NCBI RefSeq assembly: GCF_018323885.1
Contig: NZ_AP024585.1
Location: forward strand, 4,340,001 to 4,404,000
Origin: Citrobacter amalonaticus
Lineage (GTDB): Bacteria; Pseudomonadota; Gammaproteobacteria; Enterobacterales; Enterobacteriaceae
Length of the DNA: 64,000 nt
Direction of reading: 5' to 3'
Part shown: piece after piece, positions 15,200-25,185 of the stretch
Layout of the letters: every line of letters starts with the position of its first letter
Position numbering within the stretch: position 1 is the first letter of the stretch
Made by a program: the position numbers and the translations under genes
The notes under the pieces: model-generated
Told to the model about the DNA's origin: nothing
The model's database searches: none
The model's input: the letters and a program-made list of their open reading frames with translations, nothing else

Positions 15200-15231
15200 T
15201 CTCTGTTATCGTCAAATCCAGGGGATTTACC

Positions 15232-16821
15232 ATGCAACAACGTCGTCCAGTCCGCCGCGCTCTGCTCAGTGTTTCTGACAAAGCTGGTATCGTCGAATTC
15301 GCCCAGGCACTTTCCGCACGTGGTGTGGATCTGCTGTCGACAGGGGGCACTGCCCGTCTGTTAGCAGAGAAAGGTCTGCCGGTGACCGAAGTTTCCGATT
15401 ACACCGGTTTCCCGGAAATGATGGATGGACGCGTCAAAACCCTGCATCCTAAAGTACACGGCGGCATTCTCGGTCGTCGCGGTCAGGATGACGGGATTAT
15501 GGAACAGCACGGCATCGCCCCCATCGACATGGTGGTTGTTAACCTTTATCCGTTCGCCCAGACCGTTGCCCGCGAAGGCTGCTCACTGGAAGATGCTGTA
15601 GAGAACATCGACATCGGCGGGCCGACAATGGTGCGCTCTGCCGCAAAGAACCATAAAGATGTCGCAATCGTTGTAAAGAGCAGCGACTACGACGCCATTA
15701 TTAAAGAGATGGATGCCAACGACGGCTCTTTGACCCTCGATACCCGTTTCGACCTCGCGATTAAAGCCTTCGAACACACCGCCGCTTACGACAGTATGAT
15801 TGCCAACTATTTTGGCAGCATGGTTCCGGCCTATCACGGCGAAAGCAAAGACGCCGCGGGTCGCTTCCCGCGGACGCTGAATCTGAACTTCATTAAGAAG
15901 CAGGATATGCGCTACGGTGAAAACAGCCACCAGCAGGCTGCCTTCTATATAGAAGAGAACGTACAAGAAGCCTCCGTTGCAACCGCTCAGCAGGTTCAGG
16001 GCAAAGCACTCTCCTATAACAACATCGCCGATACCGACGCCGCGCTGGAATGTGTGAAAGAGTTCAGCGAGCCAGCCTGCGTTATCGTCAAGCACGCGAA
16101 CCCATGCGGCGTTGCCGTAAGCACCTCTATTCTGGATGCCTACGATCGCGCCTACAAAACCGACCCAACATCTGCCTTCGGCGGCATCATCGCCTTTAAC
16201 CGCGAACTGGATGCTGAAACGGCGCAGGCCATCATCTCCCGTCAGTTTGTCGAAGTGATCATCGCTCCATCTGCGACCGATGAGGCGCTGAAAATCACCG
16301 CTGCCAAGCAAAACGTGCGCGTTCTGACCTGCGGTCAGTGGGCTGAGCGCGTGCCGGGCCTGGATTTCAAACGTGTTAACGGCGGTCTGCTGGTACAGGA
16401 TCGCGATCTGGGTATGGTCACTGCCGGTGAGCTGCGCGTGGTGACGAAGCGCCAGCCGACCGAACAGGAACTGCGCGACGCGCTGTTCTGCTGGAAAGTC
16501 GCGAAGTTCGTTAAATCCAACGCCATTGTTTACGCCAAAGAGAACATGACTATCGGTATTGGCGCAGGCCAGATGAGCCGCGTCTACTCCGCTAAAATTG
16601 CCGGGATCAAAGCCGCGGATGAAGGTCTGGAAGTGAAAGGTTCCGCGATGGCGTCCGACGCCTTCTTCCCGTTCCGCGATGGTATTGATGCTGCTGCCGC
16701 TGTTGGCGTGAGCTGCGTGATCCAGCCAGGCGGTTCCATCCGTGATGATGAAGTCATTGCCGCTGCTGACGAACACGGCATTGCGATGATCTTCACCGAC
16801 ATGCGCCACTTCCGCCATTAA
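15232..16821 (+). CDS. purH: bifunctional AICAR transformylase / IMP cyclohydrolase
   Basis: PurH carries out the last two steps of IMP synthesis: formylation of AICAR with 10-formyl-tetrahydrofolate, then ring closure. The 529-residue product has the E. coli length. The N-terminal cyclohydrolase domain (about 1-195) includes LSVSDKAG and STGGTARLL; the C-terminal transformylase domain includes the KHANPCG and [12 protein letters not shown] motifs. The start has CCAGGGGA upstream. It is the first gene of purHD, under a PurR box, and is read away from the rRNA promoters. Confidence 0.98.
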   Translation: MQQRRPVRRALLSVSDKAGIVEFAQALSARGVDLLSTGGTARLLAEKGLPVTEVSDYTGFPEMMDGRVKTLHPKVHGGILGRRGQDDGIMEQHGIAPIDMVVVNLYPFAQTVAREGCSLEDAVENIDIGGPTMVRSAAKNHKDVAIVVKSSDYDAIIKEMDANDGSLTLDTRFDLAIKAFEHTAAYDSMIANYFGSMVPAYHGESKDAAGRFPRTLNLNFIKKQDMRYGENSHQQAAFYIEENVQEASVATAQQVQGKALSYNNIADTDAALECVKEFSEPACVIVKHANPCGVAVSTSILDAYDRAYKTDPTSAFGGIIAFNRELDAETAQAIISRQFVEVIIAPSATDEALKITAAKQNVRVLTCGQWAERVPGLDFKRVNGGLLVQDRDLGMVTAGELRVVTKRQPTEQELRDALFCWKVAKFVKSNAIVYAKENMTIGIGAGQMSRVYSAKIAGIKAADEGLEVKGSAMASDAFFPFRDGIDAAAAVGVSCVIQPGGSIRDDEVIAAADEHGIAMIFTDMRHFRH

Positions 16822-16832
16822 TGGAGCGAGAC

Positions 16833-18122
16833 ATGAAAGTATTAGTTATCGGAAACGGCGGGCGCGAGCACGCTCTGGCGTGGAAAGCCGCTCAGTCACC
16901 AACAGTGGCAACCGTATTTGTTGCACCGGGTAACGCCGGCACTGCGCTGGAACCGACGCTGCAAAACGTCGCGATCGGCGCAACCGATATTCCGGCACTG
17001 CTGAACTTTGCCCAGAGTGAAAAGATTGACCTGACGATCGTCGGCCCGGAAGCGCCGCTGGTGAAAGGCGTGGTCGATACCTTCCGTGCGGCGGGCCTGA
17101 AAATCTTCGGTCCAACCGCTGGCGCGGCACAACTGGAAGGTTCCAAAGCGTTCACCAAAGATTTCCTTGCACGTCACCAGATCCCGACGGCCGAATATCA
17201 GAACTTTACGGAGATCGAACCTGCTCTCGCTTATCTGCGTGAGAAAGGCGCGCCGATCGTCATTAAGGCTGACGGTCTGGCTGCCGGTAAGGGTGTGATT
17301 GTCGCAATGACGCAGGAAGAAGCCGAAGCCGCCGTACATGATATGCTGGCTGGCAACGCGTTTGGCGACGCGGGTCATCGCATCGTGATTGAAGAGTTCC
17401 TCGACGGCGAAGAAGCCAGCTTTATCGTGATGGTCGACGGCGAGCACGTCTTGCCGATGGCGACCAGTCAGGATCATAAGCGCGTAGGCGATGGTGATAC
17501 CGGCCTGAACACCGGCGGGATGGGTGCCTATTCTCCGGCGCCGGTGGTGACGGATGACGTCCATCAGCGCACGATGGAACGCATCATCTGGCCAACCGTC
17601 AAAGGCATGGCGGCAGAAGGTAATACCTATACCGGTTTCCTGTATGCCGGTCTGATGATCGACAAACAGGGCAATCCGAAGGTGATCGAATTTAACTGCC
17701 GCTTTGGCGATCCGGAAACCCAGCCCATCATGCTGCGTATGAAATCCGATCTGGTTGAGCTTTGCCTTGCTGCCTGCGAAGGCAAACTGGACGAGCAAAA
17801 ATCAGAGTGGGATGATCGCGCCTCGCTTGGCGTGGTGATGGCAGCGGGCGGTTATCCTGGCGATTATCGCACTGGCGACGTGATCCACGGTTTGCCATTG
17901 GAAGAAGTGGCAGATGGCAAAGTGTTCCACGCCGGCACCCGACTGGACGATAACGAGCAGGTTGTCACCAGCGGTGGTCGCGTGCTGTGCGTCACTGCGC
18001 TGGGGGATACGGTGGCAGAGGCGCAAAAACGCGCCTATGCCTTAATGACCGATATCCACTGGGACGACTGTTTCTGCCGTAAAGACATCGGCTGGCGCGC
18101 CATTGAGCGTGAACAGAACTAA
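16833..18122 (+). CDS. purD: phosphoribosylamine-glycine ligase
   Basis: PurD joins glycine to 5-phosphoribosylamine with ATP, step two of purine synthesis. The 429-residue product is an ATP-grasp enzyme with an N-terminal Rossmann start MKVLVIGNGGREHALAWK, the ATP loop KADGLAAGKGVIVA and the EFNCRFGDPETQ metal/ATP site. I chose the ATG at 16833, 11 bases after the purH stop, because GGAGCGAG precedes it and it gives the family N-terminus; the upstream in-frame ATG (16821) would add four residues. Its stop overlaps the convergent zraR stop by four bases, with no terminator between. Confidence 0.97.
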   Translation: MKVLVIGNGGREHALAWKAAQSPTVATVFVAPGNAGTALEPTLQNVAIGATDIPALLNFAQSEKIDLTIVGPEAPLVKGVVDTFRAAGLKIFGPTAGAAQLEGSKAFTKDFLARHQIPTAEYQNFTEIEPALAYLREKGAPIVIKADGLAAGKGVIVAMTQEEAEAAVHDMLAGNAFGDAGHRIVIEEFLDGEEASFIVMVDGEHVLPMATSQDHKRVGDGDTGLNTGGMGAYSPAPVVTDDVHQRTMERIIWPTVKGMAAEGNTYTGFLYAGLMIDKQGNPKVIEFNCRFGDPETQPIMLRMKSDLVELCLAACEGKLDEQKSEWDDRASLGVVMAAGGYPGDYRTGDVIHGLPLEEVADGKVFHAGTRLDDNEQVVTSGGRVLCVTALGDTVAEAQKRAYALMTDIHWDDCFCRKDIGWRAIEREQN

Positions 18123-19444
18123 CGCGACAGTTTCGCCAGCAGCGTCTTTCGCGTAATCCCTAGCTGACGGGCGGCTTCCGTTTTGTTGCCGCCCGTTTTT
18201 TCCAGCGCCGCCAGAATCACCTCTTTTTCGACTTCCACCAGCGGCTGAATGGCCTGCTCCGTCATGAGCGGCAGGGGCTGACTCGCGATCGCCAGCGGCA
18301 GCTCGCGCTCAGAAATATACTCTCCGGTCAGCAGGACCACTGAACGCTCAATTGCATTTTCCAGCTCACGGATATTCCCCGGCCAGTCGTAGTGAATCAG
18401 CAGATCCATCGCCCGTGGGGTAAACCCTTTCACCGCCTTACGGTTACGTTCAGCAAACCGCTGGCGAAAGTGGTCAGCCAACAGGGGGATATCTTCCCGC
18501 CGCTGACGCAGCGACGGCGTTTCAATGGTCACTACGTTCAGGCGATAGTAGAGATCCTGACGAAAACGTCCGGCTTGCACCTCTTGTGCCAGATCGCGAT
18601 GAGTCGCGGCAATCAGGCGGACATCGACCGAGATCGTCTGGTTGCTGCCCACACGCTGAACTTCGCGTTCCTGAATCGCCCGCAGTAACCGCACCTGCAT
18701 CATCGGCGAGATATCACCAATCTCATCAAGAAACAGCGTGCCGCCATCGGCTTCGACAAAACGCCCTTCCCGGCGCTTGTCGGCACCGGTAAATGCGCCT
18801 TTTTCATGACCGAACAGCTCAGATTCCAGTAGCGACTCGTTGAGCGCCGCGCAGTTCAACGTTACCAGCGGTTTGTCGCTCCGCTCACTGCAGGCATGCA
18901 GCGCGCGCGCCACCAGCTCTTTCCCGGTGCCAGAATCTCCATGAATCAATACCGTTGCATCGGAAGGCGCAACCATCGCAATTTCACTCAGCAGTTGCTG
19001 CATCGCCGGGCTTTCGCCGACCATCCCAAACTGCGAGGCGGAAACTGACGGCAGCTCGCTGGCGGATGCTCGCGTATGCGCCAGCGCGTTTTCCAGCGTC
19101 GTTTGCAGATTGTCAAAATCCAACGGTTTGATTAAGTAATCCTGCGCGCCGGTTTTTAGCGCCTCTACCGCCGTCTCCACGCTGGAAAACGCCGTCATGA
19201 TCAGCACCGGAATTGCCGGGTTCAGCGTCTTGATCTCTTTCAGCGTTTCGATGCCGTCCAGCTCCGCCATGCGTACATCGCACAACACGAGGTCAAAGAC
19301 GTGTTCACGCACCTGCTCGAGTGCGGCTCGCCCGCTGTAGGCCAGCGCGACGTCATAGCCCCATCCTCGCAGTAATGCCTGTAAAATAGTGCAGTGGCTG
19401 ACGTCGTCATCCACCACCAGAATATCGATCTTTGCGCGAATCAT
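18119..19444 (-). CDS. zraR: sigma-54-dependent response regulator ZraR
   Basis: ZraR is the response regulator of the zinc-linked envelope stress system. The 441-residue product has a receiver domain (1-120, phospho-acceptor Asp56 in VLCDVRM), an AAA+ sigma-54 activator domain (about 140-370) with Walker A GDSGTGKE, the sigma-54 contact loop GAFTGA and [11 protein letters not shown], and a C-terminal Fis-type HTH ([16 protein letters not shown]). It overlaps zraS by four bases (ATGA). It should activate the two sigma-54 promoters of the zraP-zraSR intergenic region. Confidence 0.97.
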   Translation of the reverse strand: MIRAKIDILVVDDDVSHCTILQALLRGWGYDVALAYSGRAALEQVREHVFDLVLCDVRMAELDGIETLKEIKTLNPAIPVLIMTAFSSVETAVEALKTGAQDYLIKPLDFDNLQTTLENALAHTRASASELPSVSASQFGMVGESPAMQQLLSEIAMVAPSDATVLIHGDSGTGKELVARALHACSERSDKPLVTLNCAALNESLLESELFGHEKGAFTGADKRREGRFVEADGGTLFLDEIGDISPMMQVRLLRAIQEREVQRVGSNQTISVDVRLIAATHRDLAQEVQAGRFRQDLYYRLNVVTIETPSLRQRREDIPLLADHFRQRFAERNRKAVKGFTPRAMDLLIHYDWPGNIRELENAIERSVVLLTGEYISERELPLAIASQPLPLMTEQAIQPLVEVEKEVILAALEKTGGNKTEAARQLGITRKTLLAKLSR

Positions 19445-20847
19445 CCTTGTGAATCCTTACGTGTTAACGTCACCGGGAGCCAGAGGGTGAACGTTGCGCC
19501 TTTACCTGGCAGGCTATCCGCCTGGATCGTCCCGCCATGCTGTTCAATGATGTTCTGTACCACCGCCAGCCCCAGTCCCGTACCGTCCGCTTTCGTCGTG
19601 AAATAAGGGGTGAAAATGGCGGCCAGCTGTTCCGCCGCAATCCCTTTCCCGCTGTCTGCAACGGTGATTTTAACGCGATCGGCTCCGCTTGTGCTTGCCT
19701 CAACGCGGATGGTCCCCTGCCGATCGATGGCATGAATCGCGTTCAGATAAAGATTCAGCAACACCTGCGTCAGCCGGTCCGGGTCAGCCTGAACGGGCGG
19801 CAGCGCAGGGTCAGACACAAATTGCAGCTCAATCGCCCGACTCTGCGCGTCCTGGCTGACCAGTTGCAGAGAGTGGTCAATTACCGCATTGAGATCCACC
19901 GACTGCAAGGACAAGTGCGCGGGCTTCACCAGTTCCAGCAGTTCACTGACCACCCGGTTTAAACGATCGGCCTCTTTCGCCATCACCTGCGCCAGTTCAT
20001 GCGCTTCACCGCCCGCTGGCGCGCGTTCAGCAAAGTACTTTGCCAGTCCTTTGATGGAAGAGAGCGGATTTCGAATCTCATGCGCGACGCCTGCGGCCAG
20101 ATGCCCGATCGCCACCAGCTTCTCTTTACGGTTCATCTCATCCTGCAATAGCTGGCGAGAACGCAGGTATCGCCGGTACCAGAAAAACGTCAGGAGAGTC
20201 GCCAACAGCACGGTGGTCAGCGCGAAAAGCATAATCAGCGTATTACGCCACTCACGCGCCTGCGTCATGGCCAACTCACTGGCATCAAAGGCGATAAAAA
20301 TGAACTGATGAGCAGAACCCGGCATTGCGCCATTGCCACGCGACATCCCGTGCATCCCGTGTCGTCCAGGGAAAAACAGCGGCTGGAACTGACGATAGAT
20401 CTCCAGCGCCGGAACGGTCTGCCCCTGCGCATCCGTCGCGTCAAGCGCACGCCAGCGCGCCTCTTCTCCTGGGTGTAATGTGTGCATCTCTGCTGGCGAG
20501 TAGAGCGTTTTCCCGACCAGGGCAGGATCGCTGTGCATGACAACGTTGCCCTGCGCATCGGTCACGGCAAACCACAGCACGCCTGGCTGCCCCGCCATCT
20601 CTTCGAGCAGCGTTTGCTGCTGAGCATGATGCATCCGCATGCCCATCCCGACGCGCGTCCCCGACTCCAGTGCACGGATTAGCACACTGCCTTTTTCCAG
20701 CAGCGTCTGCCGCGCTGCGTCACTTTCACGCCCGTAATCGCGGATCACCATCACGGCAAATAGCCCAACCAGAATCAGGATGATGGCGGGTAGCACCCCG
20801 CTCAACCATCGGGCTACCGTATCCTTATGTTCTCGCATCATTCTCAT
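19441..20847 (-). CDS. zraS: sensor histidine kinase ZraS
   Basis: ZraS is a membrane sensor kinase for periplasmic zinc and envelope stress. With the start at 20847 the product is 468 residues (E. coli 465). It has TM1 (about 14-36), a periplasmic domain with Met/His-rich segments (GMGMRMHHAQ, HGMHGM), TM2 (about 203-224), a HisKA domain with His256 in AGVAHEIRNPLSS, and an HATPase domain (DSGKGI, GTGLGLAV). The open frame extends 27 codons upstream. I reject that part because the sigma-54 promoter of this operon (20878-20893) lies between the upstream start codons and 20847, so they would not be transcribed from it. Confidence 0.95.
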   Translation of the reverse strand: MRMMREHKDTVARWLSGVLPAIILILVGLFAVMVIRDYGRESDAARQTLLEKGSVLIRALESGTRVGMGMRMHHAQQQTLLEEMAGQPGVLWFAVTDAQGNVVMHSDPALVGKTLYSPAEMHTLHPGEEARWRALDATDAQGQTVPALEIYRQFQPLFFPGRHGMHGMSRGNGAMPGSAHQFIFIAFDASELAMTQAREWRNTLIMLFALTTVLLATLLTFFWYRRYLRSRQLLQDEMNRKEKLVAIGHLAAGVAHEIRNPLSSIKGLAKYFAERAPAGGEAHELAQVMAKEADRLNRVVSELLELVKPAHLSLQSVDLNAVIDHSLQLVSQDAQSRAIELQFVSDPALPPVQADPDRLTQVLLNLYLNAIHAIDRQGTIRVEASTSGADRVKITVADSGKGIAAEQLAAIFTPYFTTKADGTGLGLAVVQNIIEQHGGTIQADSLPGKGATFTLWLPVTLTRKDSQG

Positions 20848-20877
20848 CAGCTCTGAGTGACTCAATCCCTTCTTTTC

Positions 20878-20893
20878 AGCAGAAATCATGCCA
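20878..20893 (-). promoter_or_regulatory. sigma-54 promoter of zraSR
   Basis: On the minus strand TGGCATGATTTCTGCT fits the -24/-12 consensus TGGCAY-N5-TTGCW, with GG and GC correctly spaced. Transcription would start near 20867, 20 bases before the chosen zraS ATG. Confidence 0.75.
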
Positions 20894-20943
20894 CTTTTCG
20901 CGGCTCGTATCCCGGTCTTGCCACACAAACTGCCGACAACGCC

Positions 20944-20989
20944 GGGTAAAAATGACCCACTGCGTCCTTCCGGCGAGTCATTTTTACTC
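20944..20989. promoter_or_regulatory. probable ZraR enhancer sites between zraS and zraP
   Basis: Two related palindromic 15-mers, gggtaaaaatgaccc (20944-20958) and gagtcatttttactc (20975-20989), lie in opposite orientation, 31 bases apart, midway between the two sigma-54 promoters. Their position and symmetry fit shared ZraR binding sites; assignment is inferred. Confidence 0.65.
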
Positions 20990-21042
20990 GCTTTGCTGGC
21001 CTGTGCATCGCCAGAACCCGCGCCGGGCGGGAAGAATCAGTC

Positions 21043-21058
21043 TGGCACGGAAGATGCA
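21043..21058 (+). promoter_or_regulatory. sigma-54 promoter of zraP
   Basis: TGGCACGGAAGATGCA matches the -24/-12 consensus with the GG and GC elements in place, 37 bases upstream of the zraP start. Confidence 0.8.
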
Positions 21059-21094
21059 ATACAGAAGATAAGACCACCCACAGGAGGATAAATG

Positions 21095-21529
21095 ATGAAA
21101 CGGAACACGAAAGCAGGCCTGGCGCTGATCGCCCTCTCTTTGATGGTGCTGGGTTCCAGCCCCGCCCTGGCGCGGCATCACTGGGGGAACGGCGGCGGCA
21201 TGTGGCAACAAAATGGCAGTGGACTGAGCGCAGAGCAGCAGGCTGCCGCGCAAAAAATCCATAATGACTTTTACAACCAGACTAACGCCCTACGCCAACA
21301 ACTGATGTCCAAACGCTATGAATACAACGCGCTGTTAGCGACGAATCCGCCGGATACCGCCAAAATCAATGCGGTGGCGAAAGAGATGGAATCCTTAAGA
21401 CAGTCACTGGATGAACAACGGGTGAAACGGGATGTTGCCATGGCTCAGGCCGGTGTCCCTGGCGGTATGGGGATGGGTTACGGCGGATGCGGTGGTCGTG
21501 GCGGCCACATGGGAATGGGACACTGGTAA
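21095..21529 (+). CDS. zraP: periplasmic zinc-associated chaperone ZraP
   Basis: ZraP is a CpxP-like periplasmic zinc-binding chaperone that represses ZraSR signalling. The 144-residue precursor has a signal peptide (1-26, ending SSPALA), a helical heavy-metal-resistance core (about 45-115) with NDFYNQTNALRQQLMSKRYEYNALL, and a Gly/His/Met-rich tail ending GGHMGMGHW. Two ATG codons are adjacent (21092, 21095). I took the second, as in E. coli, because AGGAGG is seven bases upstream. It is divergent from zraSR, sharing enhancer sites. Confidence 0.95.
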   Translation: MKRNTKAGLALIALSLMVLGSSPALARHHWGNGGGMWQQNGSGLSAEQQAAAQKIHNDFYNQTNALRQQLMSKRYEYNALLATNPPDTAKINAVAKEMESLRQSLDEQRVKRDVAMAQAGVPGGMGMGYGGCGGRGGHMGMGHW

Positions 21530-21535
21530 TGTTTT

Positions 21536-21598
21536 GCCTGATGGCGCGACGCTTATCAGGCCTACAGAATGTCTGATGTAGGCCGCCATCCGGCACCC
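21536..21598. repeat. REP pair between zraP and yjaH
   Basis: Two inverted REP units (gcctgatggcgcgacgctta...caggcctac and tgtaggccgccatccggc) lie between the convergent zraP and yjaH stops. I see no other terminator there. Confidence 0.9.
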
Positions 21599-21599
21599 A

Positions 21600-22301
21600 T
21601 CAAAACGTTTTTTCTTTTGGCTGCCAGTGGCAGAAGTCGGAATTCGCCACCAGCAGAAGCTGTGACCCTTCGGGCGCCTCCAGCCATGCCACGCTGACGT
21701 CAACAGATGAATGGCTCTGGCGGCGCTCAATGTGACTCATCGCCCAGGCATCTAAATCCGGTTTAATCGTCTCGCCTTCGCAGGTGGTAACCGTACGTTC
21801 AGCGGCATGCCAGCGTCCCTGACGCAAGACCACCCGCCCCTGTCGCAATGCATCGCTGGTCTGGCGGATCTGCTCGGCACGGTAACGGTACAATTCGATT
21901 TGGTCGTTCGACAACTGCTGTTTATGACCATCGACTTCGCGCTGCATAAAGCTCAGTTCGCCGCGATCGTCAAAACGCACGCGGATATGCTCCGGCGGTT
22001 CGCCATAAATATTGAGTTCTATCAGTGAAAGGGAATCACCCTGCCAGCGGTACTCGCTGGTTGTGGTACTGCCATTACGCCACGGACTGAACACCGAAAG
22101 CATATGGACGCCGTCTGATGCGTCTTTACGCCAGATACGCACCGCACCCTGGTTGTCAGCAAACCCACTGGCGGTAAACGGCGGAAGAGAGGCGTTATGG
22201 CTACAGGCCGTTAGCAACAGCACGCCTGCTAACGTCAACGTGCGACGCCAGACAGACGAAAGGGGCGAAGCCGCCCCTTCATTAAAACTGTTCACAGCCA
22301 C
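21600..22301 (-). CDS. yjaH: DUF1481 putative lipoprotein YjaH
   Basis: The 233-residue product corresponds to E. coli YjaH (DUF1481), of unknown function. It has a hydrophobic segment (20-32) followed by a lipobox-like LLTAC with Cys33, so it is probably an envelope lipoprotein, although the 18 residues before the hydrophobic stretch are long for a signal peptide and an internal start is possible. The rest is soluble with no motif I recognise. It starts six bases after the hupA stop and is likely a low-level readthrough gene of hupA. Confidence 0.85.
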   Translation of the reverse strand: MAVNSFNEGAASPLSSVWRRTLTLAGVLLLTACSHNASLPPFTASGFADNQGAVRIWRKDASDGVHMLSVFSPWRNGSTTTSEYRWQGDSLSLIELNIYGEPPEHIRVRFDDRGELSFMQREVDGHKQQLSNDQIELYRYRAEQIRQTSDALRQGRVVLRQGRWHAAERTVTTCEGETIKPDLDAWAMSHIERRQSHSSVDVSVAWLEAPEGSQLLLVANSDFCHWQPKEKTF

Positions 22302-22307
22302 GCGGTC

Positions 22308-22580
22308 TTACTTAACTGCGTCTTTCAGTGCTTTACCAGAAACAAACGCCGGTACGTTAGCTGCGGCGATTTTGATTTCTTTACCGGTCTGCGGGTTGCG
22401 GCCAGTGCGCTCAGCACGGTGGTTCACTTTGAAGGTACCGAAACCAACCAGTTGTACAGCATCGCCTTCTTTCAGAGACTCAGTAATAGCAGCCAGAGTG
22501 GATTCCAGAGCAGCTTTAGCCTGGGTTTTGGACAGTTCTGCTTTGTCTGCAATTACATCAATCAGTTGAGTCTTGTTCAT
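22308..22580 (-). CDS. hupA: DNA-binding protein HU-alpha
   Basis: HupA is one subunit of the HU nucleoid protein, which binds and bends DNA without strong sequence preference. The 90-residue product has the full family fold: helical N-terminus ([20 protein letters not shown]) and the beta-arm segment [18 protein letters not shown] with the intercalating proline region. AAGGATAA precedes the ATG. The 186-base gap to yjaG is large enough for its own promoter, as in E. coli. Confidence 0.99.
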   Translation of the reverse strand: MNKTQLIDVIADKAELSKTQAKAALESTLAAITESLKEGDAVQLVGFGTFKVNHRAERTGRNPQTGKEIKIAAANVPAFVSGKALKDAVK

Positions 22581-22766
22581 AAGTTATCCTTACAATGTGT
22601 TTATCGCTTGCTAAGCATCGAGTGCGACGGAAATGCCAGAAAAGCACTCTCCTGCATACACGCACCGATAGCCACTTTTTTTCGCCCTCCAAATGTAGAC
22701 CAGACGGGGGGCGGAAGGGAAGCCTTCAGGTACGACAATTCAGAAGTTAAATCACGTTTTCGTGTC

Positions 22767-23357
22767 TTACTGCTGCAAATTTATACCGATATTGCTCTCG
22801 CCAGCCTCACGCAGGTCTGCTCTAAGCCCTTTTATCAGCTCAATGTCGCGTTCTTCACAGTCAGCTAAAAGTCGGAATATTTCCCACTGAATATCCCACT
22901 CTTGCTCCACCGCCGGGTTATCTTTGAGCTCTTCATCGCTCATTTCTCGACCTGCCTGGGTCATTTCCAGCATCGCAACCGTAGTGATGGACGTCTTGCT
23001 GACTTCAATGGCGTGTTCCAGCGTCTCACCGCTCAAACGGGAATGAACCAGCTCGCTTAACGCCACGCAGGCATCAATGGCCGGATAAACCCCATACAAG
23101 TCATAATCGTCTGCCGCCGGGATCGCTTCTTCAAACTTCTCCAGTTGGCTGTCGAAATTCACTTTCGCGTCTTTGACCGTCAGCGTTTCCCAGATCAGGT
23201 CCAGAATACGGCGGTACACCTGTCCGTCGCCAAACCCGGTCTGTTGGCAGAACATGGCATAGTTCGGGTACATGCGCTCACACAGGCAGGCCATAAACGT
23301 GACGTGCTGCCAGCTTTCCAGACGTTCCAGACGCAGATGAATCGGGTTTTGTAACAT
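22767..23357 (-). CDS. yjaG: DUF416 family protein YjaG
   Basis: The 196-residue protein matches E. coli YjaG (DUF416), a small cytoplasmic, mostly helical acidic protein of unknown function. There is no signal peptide or membrane segment. It lies 41 bases downstream of nfi in the nudC-hemE-nfi-yjaG-hupA order conserved in enterobacteria. No catalytic motif is apparent. Confidence 0.92.
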   Translation of the reverse strand: MLQNPIHLRLERLESWQHVTFMACLCERMYPNYAMFCQQTGFGDGQVYRRILDLIWETLTVKDAKVNFDSQLEKFEEAIPAADDYDLYGVYPAIDACVALSELVHSRLSGETLEHAIEVSKTSITTVAMLEMTQAGREMSDEELKDNPAVEQEWDIQWEIFRLLADCEERDIELIKGLRADLREAGESNIGINLQQ

Positions 23358-23398
23358 GATGAATTCTCGAATCAGAAATTAGCGGCAGTGTACCGCAA

Positions 23399-24070
23399 TC
23401 AGGGCTGCATTTCCTGCCATCGCATAAACGCCGGACGTTCCGATGCCACCGCATCCGCCCAGCGGGTTGGCTCCGGCAGGCGGTAGCCTTTCATACAGCG
23501 CTGCACCCACGCCAGGGCGCTGTCCAACCCGACACGATGGCCCGTAGCGATAAACAGCGGATTACAGCGCGCTTTGCTGCGCCAGACCCATGCCAGTTGC
23601 TCACCTTTGTCCATCAGCGGCGCCAGTGCGCCAGGTTCAGCAGAGAGTGGTTCGAACTTGCCGCACAATCGTTTTTTCGCCACACCAATGGTCGGCACAT
23701 CCACCAACAGTCCGAAATGGCTGGCCACGCCGAGACGGCGCGGATGGGAAATACCGTGACCATCCACAAAGAGCAAATCGGGTTTTTGCGAGAATTGCTC
23801 CCACGCTGCCAGCAACGCGGGATATTCACGGAAGGAGAGAAAGCCGGGGATATAAGGCATGGTGGTGGCGATGCGCGCCACTTTGTATTCCACCAGTTCC
23901 AGCGAGGGATATTTCAGCAAAACCATCGCCGCCCGCGTCACCTCTCCGCCCTGTTCAAACCCCACGTCTGCCCCGCCGATCAGATCCGGCGGATCGTTAT
24001 CAAGTTGATCCACGCGGATTACAGATGAGGCCAGTTCAAGTTGTTGAGCGCGTAGCGACGCGAGGTCCAT
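23399..24070 (-). CDS. nfi: endonuclease V (deoxyinosine 3' endonuclease)
   Basis: Endonuclease V nicks DNA at the second phosphodiester 3' to deoxyinosine, starting repair of deaminated adenine. The 223-residue product equals the E. coli length. It keeps [19 protein letters not shown] (first catalytic Asp), [15 protein letters not shown] (wedge and catalytic Glu region) and [22 protein letters not shown] (catalytic Asp). It is nine bases downstream of hemE, so probably cotranscribed. Confidence 0.96.
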   Translation of the reverse strand: MDLASLRAQQLELASSVIRVDQLDNDPPDLIGGADVGFEQGGEVTRAAMVLLKYPSLELVEYKVARIATTMPYIPGFLSFREYPALLAAWEQFSQKPDLLFVDGHGISHPRRLGVASHFGLLVDVPTIGVAKKRLCGKFEPLSAEPGALAPLMDKGEQLAWVWRSKARCNPLFIATGHRVGLDSALAWVQRCMKGYRLPEPTRWADAVASERPAFMRWQEMQP

Positions 24071-24079
24071 ATGGTCTCC

Positions 24080-25144
24080 TTAGCGGTGGTATTGCGCGGA
24101 CAGCCGGTGCACCGCCTCCACAAAGGCGCCAGCATGTTCTGGCGGCACGTCCTGGTGGATGCCGTGACCGAGGTTAAAGACGTGGCCTTCCCCCTGGCCG
24201 AAACCAGAAAGTATAGACGCCACTTCTTCTTCGATCCGCGCCGTAGGCGCATAGAGCATGGAAGGATCCATGTTGCCCTGTAAAGCAACCTTGTGTCCCA
24301 CGCGACGACGTGCATCGGCAATATCGGTGGTCCAGTCGAGTCCGAGCGCATCGCAGCCGGTTTCCGCCATCGCTTCCAGCCACTGTCCGCCACCTTTAGT
24401 AAACAGCGTCACCGGCACGCGGCGACCGTCGTTTTCACGCAGCAGGCCATCAACGATTTTGTGCATGTAATACAGCGAGAACTGCTGATAATCGCGTCCG
24501 GTCAGCACGCCACCCCAGGTGTCGAAAATCATCACCGACTGCGCGCCCGCCTTGATTTGAGCATTCAGATACAGCGTGACGCTCTTCGCCAGCTTATCAA
24601 GTAGCGCATGCAGCGTTTTCGGGTCGGCATACATCATCTTTTTAATCACGGTAAAGGCTTTGCTGCTTCCGCCTTCCACCATGTAGGTCGCCAGCGTCCA
24701 CGGACTGCCGGAGAAGCCAATCAGTGGCACATCACCTTTTAGCTCGCGACGAATCGTGCGTACCGCGTTCATCACGTAGCCCAGTTCATCTTCCGGATCG
24801 GGAACCGGCAGCTTGTCGACATCGGCTTTGCAGGCGACCGGTGCAGTAAAACGCGGACCTTCGCCGGCTTCAAACCAGAGCCCCAGCCCCATCGCATCCG
24901 GAATGGTCAGGATATCCGAGAAGAGGATCGCCGCATCAAGCGGATAACGGCGCAGCGGCTGGAGCGTCACTTCGCAGGCCAGCTCGGCATTTTTGCACAG
25001 CGACATAAAATCGCCCGCCTCTGCGCGGGTGGCTTTATATTCTGGTAAATAGCGGCCCGCCTGGCGCATCATCCATACCGGGGTGACATCAACGGGCTGG
25101 CGCAGCAGCGCACGCAGATAACGATCGTTCTTCAGTTCGGTCAT
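24080..25144 (-). CDS. hemE: uroporphyrinogen decarboxylase
   Basis: HemE decarboxylates the four acetate side chains of uroporphyrinogen III to give coproporphyrinogen III in heme synthesis. The 354-residue product matches the E. coli length. The family signature [15 protein letters not shown] (substrate-binding Arg) and [17 protein letters not shown] are present near the N-terminus, and [10 protein letters not shown] and [15 protein letters not shown] near the C-terminus. It lies between nudC (41-base gap) and nfi (9-base gap) in one likely transcription unit. Confidence 0.98.
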   Translation of the reverse strand: MTELKNDRYLRALLRQPVDVTPVWMMRQAGRYLPEYKATRAEAGDFMSLCKNAELACEVTLQPLRRYPLDAAILFSDILTIPDAMGLGLWFEAGEGPRFTAPVACKADVDKLPVPDPEDELGYVMNAVRTIRRELKGDVPLIGFSGSPWTLATYMVEGGSSKAFTVIKKMMYADPKTLHALLDKLAKSVTLYLNAQIKAGAQSVMIFDTWGGVLTGRDYQQFSLYYMHKIVDGLLRENDGRRVPVTLFTKGGGQWLEAMAETGCDALGLDWTTDIADARRRVGHKVALQGNMDPSMLYAPTARIEEEVASILSGFGQGEGHVFNLGHGIHQDVPPEHAGAFVEAVHRLSAQYHR

Positions 25145-25185
25145 TTTTGCAGTTCCTTATTGCGTCAGGCCGTCAGTGTATCATG

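Noticed and set aside
15583..16818. 411-codon minus-strand frame opposite purH
   Set aside because: Antisense shadow; purH motifs and length are complete on the plus strand.
20847..20928. Longer zraS starting at 20928
   Set aside because: The sigma-54 promoter of the operon lies inside this stretch, so the extra codons would be upstream of the transcript.
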